Of a DNA stretch of 64,000 bases, positions 21,913 through 30,313 are shown one piece after another; the stretch's first letter is position 1, and every line of letters begins with the position of its first letter. Position numbers and translations under genes: made by a program. Under the pieces are notes generated by a model that made no database searches, had not been told where the DNA came from, and worked only from the letters and a program-made list of their open reading frames with translations. The stretch is from assembly GCA_001414485.1 (NCBI GenBank), contig LLEY01000228.1:1-64000 (forward strand), in the 5' to 3' direction. The stretch is from Calycina herbarum (taxonomy: Eukaryota > Ascomycota > Leotiomycetes > Helotiales > Pezizellaceae).

Positions 21913-23134
21913 ATGTGTTCCATAGCAAACCCTACCCTCCCCAGCCCTGAAGGAGACATAATAATGAAACACAACAACGAACAACCAGACATCCGCCTCC
22001 AAGTCTTCGATCAAGCCTTCCAAGTCCACTCCTCAGTCCTAAAAGAGAACTCCGCATTCTTCAAAAGGTTCATCGACTCCCCAGAGAAAAACAGGCATCC
22101 GGCTTCAAACCCAAAGTTCAAGCAGATCTGGGTGACAGTCGTAGATGAAGTAGACTGGTATTTAGAATGGGAACACGCCGAGGTAGGTCTCTTCATACAT
22201 ACACCACGTGTAAAAAACTTTCTTGGTAGAAATCTCTTCGCTTATGAACCCCCCCCCCTTTTCCCGCCGCTCCGCACCCCTCTTGAATGAAATCCGAGAA
22301 CCTAGTTAATTGAGAAACGCACAGGTTGTAACCCAGAAGCGAGAGCAGCAAGAACAGCAAAAGGAAGACACCCCAGTCGAAGACGCAGAAGAGCAGGAAG
22401 AAGCCTTCAAAACCCTCATCAACGCAATGTATAATGAATCCATCGTCATCGAATCTCTTCCTCATCTAGCACTCGTTACCAACCTAGCTGATTTCTATTG
22501 TTCCCTTCCAATGTTTTCGCGCGCCATCTCGGCCTCTCTTTCTATCAGCCCAAAACTCATAGACCTCATCCCTGAAGAGTGTGCTCGTCTCTTTGAGATA
22601 GCACGCAAACTGAGAATCGAAGTCTTATTCAAAGAATGCCTCATCCACCTCACTGGTACGCTATACCAATCAAATTTTGAGCTGTAAAAAAACTGACTCT
22701 AGCCTCCCGCTCTAGGGCGCTGGGGAAACCCACAATATCCAAACCTAGAAAACGAAAAGCTCAAGGAAATCGCACAAAAAGCGCACCAAAGCATCCAAAG
22801 AAAAGACTCAGCATTCAGGGAATATTACAAGCGTGGCCCACCTCCCCACAGTAGTCCAACGATAAGACTCAATCATTACCACTACGGCGTGGGCCACCAT
22901 ATCGAGAGGGTGACGGAACCCTTTCCTCTCTTTTGCAGAAAAACGTATCGCATGGCATATGGACAAATCAACGACGAGGATTTGAGGGAGGTGTTGGAAC
23001 CGTTGATGACGAACAAGCTGAGGTTGGATAAGAGTGATGTGCAAGCTGGTGAGGGGAAATATCGAGATTTCTTCCTTTGTGCTGATGTTGATGATATTGA
23101 TCTACCTTGGGATCCTGATGAACATGACTGGTAA
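21913..23134 (+). CDS. BTB/POZ-domain protein, array copy 6
   Basis: Exons 21913-22182, 22325-22655 and 22716-23134 (introns 142 and 60 nt) give 339 aa. BTB: PDIRLQVFDQAFQVHSSVL, then after a Gln/Glu-rich linker (QKREQQEQQKEDTPVEDAEE) EAFKTLINAMYNESI and LADFYCSLPMFSRAI. The helical part is LFEIARKLRIEVLFKECLIH, and the end is FLCADVDDIDLPWDPDEHDW, stop. Exon 3 carries a His-rich insertion (NHYHYGVGHH) not found in the other copies. The upstream ATG at 21913 is used; an in-frame ATG at 21964 would shorten the N-terminus by 17 residues, giving MKHNNEQPDIRLQ. Function unknown. Confidence 0.83.
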
Positions 23135-23526
23135 TCCCTCATGTCGAGGAATCGAGGGGTTGACGGTGCGTGGTCATATTTTTTGAAATAGAAATACAAC
23201 AAAGTTCGCAAAAACAAAAACAAAAAAAATCACGAAGAAACAGATTGAAGTGTAAAAAACGGGGGAAAACAAAACACAGCTCCCAAAAATGCACGAGGGG
23301 AACCATATCCTGCACAGCAAAGAAGATCAAGTAATTTCTGTATATTTACCCTCCGTTGAGAAACCCCAAATGATTGCCATCCAACATGTTACCTACTTCT
23401 TAAAATAACCGAACCAAAGTCACATCTGGGTTTGTATCCCAATATACCACAAATATTCAGGCCAAAACTGGGGAAACATACCATGAAACCGAATCTGCCA
23501 TCCAAAATTACCTTCTCAAAACCAGC
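23135..23526. other. Convergent 3' intergenic region
   Basis: Lies between the stop of BTB copy 6 (plus) and the stop of the calmodulin-like gene (minus). A-rich runs (AAAAACAAAAACAAAAAAAAT, 23211-23231) are suitable for polyadenylation. No gene. Confidence 0.55.
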
Positions 23527-24292
23527 TCACTTTTTATCCAAGAAGAAGTTTACGAATTCATCGTCTTCAGCCCTTTGGTATCAGCCATCTGTGCGCAATA
23601 TCAAATTCTTGGGAAAGGGTAGACGCACAATCAATCTGCCCATCCCCATCCTTATCAACCTCCTGAATCATGATCTTGATCTCCTCCTCCGAAAGGGCCT
23701 CCCCAAACGATTGCATAACCTTCCTCAATTCATCGACGGAAATTTGTCCACTTCCGTCACTGTCGAACACTTGGAAGGCGCTTCGCATCTCTTGTTCGAA
23801 GCTGGAGGGTTTCGTCTCGATCTTCATCATCTTGATGAACTCTGCAAGACATCTTGTTAGCCTAGGAAGAAAAAGGGGAGTAGGGAAGGTATGGGGAAGC
23901 AGACCTTCGAGATCAATTGTTCCAGTTTGATCGAGATCTACCTCGTTGATCATGTCTTCTATCTCAGAATCGGTCGCGTTTATTTGGAGGGATTTGAGGA
24001 CGGAGCCGAGTTCGTGTTTGGTGATAAAGCCTGGGAAACGCGGGGTTACTACGAGCTGATTTCAGACGAAGGAGGGGTCCGCATACCATCATTGTCGGTG
24101 TCCTTGGTGGTATTGTTAGTGCTGAAGCTCTAGGGAATCTAGAAAGGGGAATTTACGAAGAGGGAAAATGCCTCCTTGTAGGCTGCCATCTCGGGCGTGT
24201 CCTAGGAAGCATGGGGTTAGTGAGGCTCTGGGGAACTGAATGCGGGGTCGAGTTGCAATGGTGCTTCTTACTGTCGTTTTCGAGTCGGCCAT
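23527..24292 (-). CDS. Calmodulin-like four-EF-hand protein
   Basis: Six exons on the minus strand (24292-24272, 24201-24157, 24102-24087, 24030-23905, 23841-23629, 23564-23527) give 152 aa beginning MADSKTT. Four canonical 12-residue calcium loops are present: DTDNDGFITKHE, DLDQTGTIDLEE, DSDGSGQISVDE and DKDGDGQIDYDE, each with Asp at position 1, Gly at 6 and Glu at 12. The helices between loops (EAFSLF, MINEV, AFQVFDSDG) are calmodulin-like, but the protein diverges from the nearly invariant fungal calmodulin, notably in the linker (KIETKPSSFEQEM) and in its C-terminus (FVNFFLDKK instead of a Met-rich end). It is therefore probably a second, specialised calmodulin-like calcium sensor and not the essential gene. 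The last intron acceptor is set so that YDEF is restored. All sites are GT-AG. Confidence 0.88.
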
Positions 24293-24319
24293 ATTTGCTT
24301 TGTTCTGCTACGGTCTGGA

Positions 24320-24335
24320 AGGATATATATATATT
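24320..24335 (-). promoter_or_regulatory. TATA-like tract of the calmodulin-like gene
   Basis: An alternating TATATATATAT tract lies about 30 bases upstream of the minus-strand ATG at 24292. It is close for a TATA box if the 5' leader is normal length, so the real start site is uncertain. Confidence 0.3.
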
Positions 24336-24384
24336 GATGTTCGTTTGATAGCGGTAGATAGAAAGGAAGGTGTTTGGAGAAAAG

Positions 24385-24416
24385 GAGGGCGGGCGAGGGG
24401 GAGGGGAGGGGAGGGG
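24385..24416 (-). promoter_or_regulatory. CCCCT-repeat / G-quadruplex-prone promoter tract
   Basis: On the plus strand this is GGAGGGCGGGCGAGGGGG followed by AGGGG repeats. On the coding (minus) strand of the calmodulin-like gene it reads as repeated CCCCT, about 95-125 bases upstream of its ATG. CCCCT is the stress-response element of Msn2/4-type zinc-finger factors, and the G-strand could fold into a quadruplex. Motif-based only. Confidence 0.4.
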
Positions 24417-24927
24417 TTGCGCAATTGTACGGCGTTTCTGTACCTAGCAGTACCTACTTTCAGGGCTGATAGCGGGGCAGACTTCCAACTGGTTTGTGAA
24501 ACATGGCATTGGGGTTCATCTGAAAGAAAATAGGATGAAAGTAATTACTTTCAATAAAATCATTTGTGATTGATAAGATGTTAGAGTCCGTATTAAAAAA
24601 ATGAAACTAAAGTCTATCAAGGAAGTGAACTGAAAAAGGTACTACCGCTTTTGGGCCAAGCTCCCTAGTGTAAAGCAGCACTAGGCAGCTGCCAACGCGT
24701 CTCCTTGCCTCTAAAATGATTACAACACACATTCATTCACGGTGAGCTGGACTTGTCAATTCTCGCAGCTTCGAGCAGAACCATGTCATTTGTCATCTCC
24801 CCTCTCCATATCTTTTCTTCCATCTCTCGCTCTCTTCAACCCTAAAACAACATCGTCTCTGCATGCAGTGCCCAACCCCGCAATCAGGCTAGAAAGAGCA
24901 TCAACTTCAAGCAACAAGCTATCCAAG
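24417..24927. other. Divergent promoter region
   Basis: Shared upstream region of the calmodulin-like gene (minus) and the WLM protease (plus). The protease frame is open upstream to 24742 but without an ATG that gives a conserved N-terminus; a CT-rich leader precedes 24928. No other feature. Confidence 0.5.
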
Positions 24928-26265
24928 ATGGAGCACGAAGCGCTGGTTGGTCAATACTCGCATCTGAAGACCTTGCCCCGTGAGAAAGATGCTCTGCACA
25001 CTATCAAGAAGATTGCTTCTCTCGTGAAGCCCGTCATGAGAGCGAGGAATTTCAAGGTAGGCACGTTGGCAGAGTTCTATCCAGCCGAACAAAACCTCCT
25101 AGGTGAGTTGCCCCTTCTCGTTCTACGCAAACATGTTTCTAATTGTATAGGTATCAACATGAACAGAGGCCAAAAAATATGTCTACGACTGCGATATCCG
25201 GGCGACAATAACCAGTTCCTACCCATCGAGCAAGTTGTCGATACCATGCTCCACGAGCTCGCCCATAATTTGATCGGCCCGCATAACGAACAATTCCATG
25301 CTCTATGGGATCAAATGCGAAAAGAACATGAGGCTTTGGTTATGAAGGGTTACACTGGAGAAGGATTCTTGTCGGAAGGTCGCCAGTTGGGAGGCAGAAA
25401 GTTACCAATGCATGAAGCCAGACGACTTGCTCGTATAGCTGCGGAGAAGAGGAAGACACTGAGCTCAGGTTCCGGCCAGAGACTTGGTGGGCGACCAATA
25501 CTCGCGGGTACCGATATACGACAGGTTATCGTAGATGCCATTGAACGAAGAAGTACAGTCTTGAAGGGCTGTGGCTCTGAAAAGAAGGGCGATAAAGAAA
25601 TCAAGGACCTGGCCGATCAAGCGACGGCTAGTGGATTCAAGACCAAAGCTGAAGAAGAGAAGGCAAATGATTATGCAATTGCTCAGGCACTCTGGGAGCT
25701 TGTTCAAGAAGATCAAGAGAAAGAATATGGCGATTCATATGTACCCTCCACTCCTTCAAACCCGACCGGTAATGGTGGTGGTGCGGTTGGCAAGTCAAAT
25801 ACTTCCCCGAGGCCTCAAAGTTCGTTTTCCGCATCCTCGTCGGCGAATTCTGGACCATCGCGAGATGCTCCACAGCATGTCAGTCGGTTAGTCAGTGAGC
25901 CACCAGCGAAGAAGCCAAAGCCAGCGCAAGAAAACGAAAACCCCTACCAACCAGCGGAGAAACCAAAGACAGTTCCTGCCTCTGTTCCCATTCCTCCGTC
26001 TACCCCAATATTGACAGGCTGGACCTGTGAAGTGTGTACACTCCACAACCCACTAAATTATCTCTGCTGCGACGCCTGCACAGTCGAGCGACCTGCTGAG
26101 ATTTCCAAACAGATTTCGGAGCAAAATGCGAAACAGGCCAGCATGGCGAAGCCAAAACCAAAGGTACCTGCCCTTAAGACCTGGACTTGCAGGCAATGTA
26201 CAACAGTAATGGAGGATAAATGGTGGACTTGTAATACCTGTGGGACGATGAAAGCCAGCTCATGA
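24928..26265 (+). CDS. wss1: WLM-domain metalloprotease (Wss1/SPRTN-type)
   Basis: Two exons (24928-25102, 25151-26265) give 429 aa. The WLM domain (about residues 10-190) carries the zinc site HELAHNLIGPH: His93, Glu94 (catalytic), His97 and His103. Two RanBP2-type zinc fingers lie at the C-terminus, WTCEVCTLHNP...CCDAC (from Trp349) and WTCRQC...WTCNTC (from Trp403), each with the expected four cysteines. Wss1-family proteases degrade proteins cross-linked to DNA with Cdc48 and SUMO; the fungal members carry such fingers or SUMO/Cdc48 motifs in the tail. The middle (about 260-340) is low-complexity Ser/Pro-rich. The 48-nt intron is a multiple of three without stops, so an unspliced transcript would insert 16 residues just before the conserved INMNRGQ strand. 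The ATG at 24928 starts directly before conserved sequence. Confidence 0.92.
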   Translation: MEHEALVGQYSHLKTLPREKDALHTIKKIASLVKPVMRARNFKVGTLAEFYPAEQNLLGELPLLVLRKHVSNCIGINMNRGQKICLRLRYPGDNNQFLPIEQVVDTMLHELAHNLIGPHNEQFHALWDQMRKEHEALVMKGYTGEGFLSEGRQLGGRKLPMHEARRLARIAAEKRKTLSSGSGQRLGGRPILAGTDIRQVIVDAIERRSTVLKGCGSEKKGDKEIKDLADQATASGFKTKAEEEKANDYAIAQALWELVQEDQEKEYGDSYVPSTPSNPTGNGGGAVGKSNTSPRPQSSFSASSSANSGPSRDAPQHVSRLVSEPPAKKPKPAQENENPYQPAEKPKTVPASVPIPPSTPILTGWTCEVCTLHNPLNYLCCDACTVERPAEISKQISEQNAKQASMAKPKPKVPALKTWTCRQCTTVMEDKWWTCNTCGTMKASS

Positions 26266-28085
26266 TGGGCGGGAATAATGACTTTATGATGATGCATTTC
26301 GAATACGGATGGGAAAAGGAAGACCTCGGCGTAGGTTGGGCTGTATATTGGGAAACAAGCTTTGCAATTTAGAAATTACATTTCCTGGGCCTAGGGACAT
26401 GGAGGATTGAGGCTTTTGCTGAATTTGCTAAGATTGCTGGATTGTAAATAAGAAAGTGCCAGACTGCCTCTTTTACCACACTATATTTCTCTATTTTTTG
26501 GGGGTCCTCATTTTGTTCGCTCTTTTTCTGTTCTTGGGGTTTCAACAAGAAATCCGAGGCTTCTAAATGTCCGGAATTTGATGAAGGGCAGCCCAACTTC
26601 CTGGAACCACTTGGACGGAAATCTCCCTATCTGTGCCTGCGGGGGAAACGTTCACTCACTAGAACGAAGGATTTTAGTCGTATGCGGAGCAGGTCGTGCC
26701 TTTCCGTCTTGGGGGTCTGGGTGCTGTCTGCTGGTACTGAATCAAGATGGTAAGAACGACCTTGGCCGTTGGTTGACTGGCTTGCTGGGTCGAGGTTTAG
26801 GAGGAAGGAACGACCTGTCTCGACCCTTCTCTACCTTCAAGAACCTGGGACTAGCTTTTGGTCACCCGCGGACTAAATCGTACCTTCCCTTATATGTTCT
26901 CTCTGTAAGATGGAAGAAGGAAGGGGCGACCTTAAGGTGGTCAGTCGTTGGTTGAGGTTAAGCCAGAGAAGGAACGACCCGCCTTGCCTCAACTCGACCC
27001 TAAAGTTAGGCCTAGAAATCCGGGCTGGGAGTGTAACGATTGCTTGGCTTGGACTATTGATTAGTCTTGAGTCGATTGGTTGGGAAAGAGTGGATTTATG
27101 TTTTGACTTGTTGGGTATGGTCTTGATATTTTAGATGACGATGGGGGGAGTTGGATTCTTTTTGTCGAGATATTGCTTTTCATAGGGGATTGCTAGGTGG
27201 AGGTATAGAAATGAGGAGTAAGAGAGTAAGAGAAGAAAATGAATATAGGCAGAAAGTGAGGAGATGTGGAAGTGACGATGCGAGATAAAAGGAGGAAATG
27301 AAGAGGTGAGAGAAAAAGAGTAGGAAAATAAGGAAGTGAGAATTAGAGAGTGCTGAAGGGTGGTTAGGTAAGAAGTAGATAGAGGCCCCCGGCATCGCTC
27401 CTTCCCTCTCCCATGCTCGTACCGTGTTTAGGCAATTTGGTTTGGCAAGTTAAGGCGAGCCGTCCAGGTCGAGATCCAAGATCGCTCCTTCCTTCCTCAA
27501 ACCCCTCCCTGGACTTGGGGGCGGCTCGATGGAATAAGCAGTGGAGAGGGAAGGCGCGACCCTTTATACCATGCCTTACCTACCTAGGTGTATTTCTTGT
27601 TGTCCAAAACGTGGTGCGGGGGTAACGTCTGTCTTGGTTGGTGAAGGAAGAGGGAGATTGAAAGATGTTTGAAAGCTGGGTTGGGAAAAGTAAGTAAGGT
27701 TATAGATTTACTTACTTTTGATAAAGTGAGTATTATTTCAAAGGTGCTTCAAGTGGACAGGTCCGAAGTATCCCCCGATTCCGATGTCAGCCCGAGTGGA
27801 TCCAACGAATCATTTTGTACGCGCCGCATATGATTTCCTTTTTGTATGCTCATTCAAAATCATCAGTGTTCTCATGCTCTATATCGAGGATTAGAATGCA
27901 TGTGGTTTCTTGAAGAAAACTCGGTAATGAGTCATGCGGACAGAATGGATGTATCCACATTGAAAGCGGTACGGCGCAGGCTTACTTACTTTCAATTTGG
28001 TAGATAGAGATAAATAAGGAGGCGCCAAGTTCGATCTTTTCGCTCTTTGCCTCGTTTTCTATCGTTTGAAGGGTAATCAGTTATC
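26266..28085. other. Long intergenic region with low-complexity tracts
   Basis: About 1.8 kb without a supportable gene. Between about 26640 and 27600 GGAACGACC- and TCGACC-type motifs recur loosely, as in a decayed repeat. At 27190-27370 the plus strand is almost pure purine (GAGGAGTAAGAGAGTAAGAG and similar), able to form triplex DNA. Open frames overlapping these tracts are low-complexity and not called. The last 100 bases are the SMP-30-like gene's promoter/leader. Confidence 0.5.
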
Positions 28086-29081
28086 ATGCTCCGTTCATTT
28101 CTTTTCTTTATTGCACTTCTCTCAGCACTCGCTATGCCAAGTCCAACGGCAAATGCAGTCTCAACTCGAGAGGTTTCCTCACGTACAATTTATCAATTCT
28201 CAAGAATCCCAACGTGGATAGAAAACATCCGTCCCCGTCAAAACGGTCAACTCCTCATCACACTCCTCACGAGTCCCGATGTCTACCTCATCGATCCTTC
28301 TTCTAACACAAACTCGACATCGAAACTTCTTCACTCTTTTCCCAAAATCGCACTCCTAGGAATCACAGAAGTAAAACCAGATGTTTTTTACATCGCAGCT
28401 GGGAATTACTCTCTCACTGCCGGACTGACGAACGGTTCTTTCTCGTTCTACTCTCTAGATCTTACTTCCTATGATTCGGCGACCAATACAGGTGCTGAAT
28501 CGAAAGAAATTGCTAGTTTTCCGGAGAGTAGGGTTTTCAATGGGATGGATACTTTGGATATTGGGAAAGGTCTTATCCTCATCGGCGATTCCATGGCTGG
28601 TGTTGTATGGCTTCTCAATGTTTACACGGGAGAGAAGAGGATCTTTTTAAGTGAACCGGAGATGGCTCCTCCTCTTCCTCCAGCTTCCCAAACGGGAGTC
28701 AATGGGATCAAAGCTTTGAGAGATGGGGAGAAGGTGTGGATATATTTCTCCAACACGCAGAAGAAGACTTTTTGTCGGGTTCCGGTTTCGCTTGATACTT
28801 TGGAGAAAGTTGGACTGGTGGAGGTCTTGAATGAGGGAACTAGTTTCGATGATTTTGTTTTGGATGGAGAAAACGGAGTAGCATATTTGGCTGCTGGGAC
28901 GGGGAATCAACTTGTTAGTGTGCCGTTGGAGGGGGGTGGGGCCAGTGTTGTACTTGAGGGCGTGGTTGGTGCTACGAGTGTGGCTTTGGGGAAGGGAGAG
29001 GTGTGTGTTGTTACTTCTGGGCTTAATGCGAGTAGTGGGTTTGTGGAAGGTGGAAAGGTTGTTGGTGTTAATATTTGTTGA
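28086..29081 (+). CDS. Secreted six-bladed beta-propeller protein (SMP-30/gluconolactonase-like)
   Basis: A single exon encodes 331 aa. Residues 1-24 form a signal peptide (RSFLFFIALLSALAMPSPTANA). The rest has the repeated strand pattern of a propeller: PTWIENIRPRQNGQLLIT, SPDVYLIDP, GMDTLDIGKGLILIGDS, GVVWLLNVYTGE and VNGIKALRDGEKVWIYFSN. WIENI..R..G..L(I/L)T and GVNG(I/L) are typical of the fungal SMP-30/gluconolaconase/LRE-like group, several of which sit near secondary-metabolite genes. Several N-glycosylation sequons (NYS, NGS, NAS) fit secretion. No biosynthetic neighbours are visible here, so the substrate is unknown; metal-ligand residues cannot be placed with confidence. The start is the only ATG giving a signal peptide. 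Intact. Confidence 0.82.
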   Translation: MLRSFLFFIALLSALAMPSPTANAVSTREVSSRTIYQFSRIPTWIENIRPRQNGQLLITLLTSPDVYLIDPSSNTNSTSKLLHSFPKIALLGITEVKPDVFYIAAGNYSLTAGLTNGSFSFYSLDLTSYDSATNTGAESKEIASFPESRVFNGMDTLDIGKGLILIGDSMAGVVWLLNVYTGEKRIFLSEPEMAPPLPPASQTGVNGIKALRDGEKVWIYFSNTQKKTFCRVPVSLDTLEKVGLVEVLNEGTSFDDFVLDGENGVAYLAAGTGNQLVSVPLEGGGASVVLEGVVGATSVALGKGEVCVVTSGLNASSGFVEGGKVVGVNIC

Positions 29082-30062
29082 TTGAAGGCGATGGTGGAAG
29101 GGAGTACATAATTCGTCGACTTTTGAGGTAAACTCGAAGAGAAACGAAAATGGTTGAGGGGTCGCAGGTGGCATTGGGAACTCCTGGGCGCAGGGAACCT
29201 TTGAAAAAGAAAAGGAAGTATTAATATCGGTTTAAGCGATCAGCAAAAGAAATCTTTGCTAACGTCCGTCCCTGCGTCGAGAGACGCACCCTGTTACGAG
29301 ACAAACCTATAGTTTAGAAATCACAAAAATTTTCTTAGGAAGTCTACGGAGTGATTATTAATATATCGCTTGCTTTAACTAATTTTCCTTGAGGAGACCA
29401 CTCAGCAACAAGAAAAAGTTTATAGTTGATCATGCTATCGATGATTTCAATCACGTCACTAGTCGTCGCTTCCGCTATTCCCCCCTGCTTAATCGCGACC
29501 ATGTGAGTCTTTTCAAAATTCGGAGCACTTAGGAGAAGCTTCTATGAAGAAAGAATGTGGCTCCAAATTTTCAAGATACTCAGAGAGGAAAATAATGCTG
29601 TCCGGGAGTTACGCCGTGCGAGGAAAGGGATATAAACGCCACATGTTTTAGCATGAGGGTTTAGTGCTTAGTAATATGCATTGGCGTAATTTCAATATAC
29701 TGTATTCAAGTCCGGGCTCGGTATATTTTACTCAGTCACTATTCTCAAGCATGGCCATGTGTGGCGTCAAGGCAGGTTTCTCGTAGGCAGCTGCGCGGCA
29801 GCATGCAGGTGCCTGGGCACTGGAGCGCTGTCTCGTCTCCTCTACAACATCATCGCGAGGATATGATAATATGGACAAAGCCTATTAAGTAAGGCAAATT
29901 ATACTGGTCTATTGTAATGATATTGGTTGATTAATGTGTATATGCCCTCACCGGTGGGTGTCAGAATTCGTGGGACACAACAACCTTTAAATTACGTAAT
30001 CAAGAAAACCAAAAATGCTGAGATATCATACCTTAATAATAAATGCTCTTTAAATCGTTCAA
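29082..30062. other. Intergenic, no gene recognised
   Basis: AT-rich spacer between the propeller gene and the transposase/CHAT relics. At 29958-29983 there is a TGTCAGAATTCGTGGGACAC stretch that looks like a repeat terminus, but no partner copy was found in the window. Confidence 0.45.
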
Positions 30063-30239
30063 ATGGACACCAATACGCCCGTTCAAAATAGTGAAGACAC
30101 GCCAGATCGTGAAATACACCACCGCGAAGCTACTACTACTAGGAAAATACTGTTTAATGAAATAGATTGACTAAAAAGAGGAAAGTGTCTCGAAGAGACG
30201 AAGCTATTTAACCTTATAATACAAACGACCACCACTTAC
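30063..30239 (+). pseudogene. Possible transposase N-terminal remnant
   Basis: An ATG at 30063 gives MDTNTPVQNSEDTPDREIHH, then REATTTRKILFNEID, a TGA, and after it LKRGKCLEET in the same frame. The pattern (charged head, TTRKxxFxEAIDxxKxGKS) recalls the start of the helix-turn-helix region of fungal Tc1/mariner-type transposases (from memory; no alignment possible). Too short and broken for a firm family call. Confidence 0.3.
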
Positions 30240-30313
30240 TAAAATATCAAAACAGTTACAGGCACCATTCCCTTACAAGATCTTGGAGCTGCTTATAAAA
30301 ATCATGTTCCGTA

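Noticed and set aside
8946..23134. Idea that the S8 protease and BTB array form one functional cluster (as in S8-gasdermin pairs)
   Set aside because: The protease has a secretion signal and propeptide, and is separated by its own promoter; nothing links it to cytoplasmic BTB proteins.
24742..24927. N-terminal extension of the WLM protease frame
   Set aside because: No ATG-supported conserved sequence; the CT-rich stretch looks like 5' leader, and the ATG at 24928 begins directly before the conserved part.
26578..27134. Open frames of 125 and 74 aa
   Set aside because: Low-complexity, non-ATG or late ATG starts, and they follow the loose repeat in this spacer.
28647..29174. 175-aa minus-strand frame
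   Set aside because: Antisense shadow of the intact propeller gene, whose plus-strand product has a signal peptide and family motifs.
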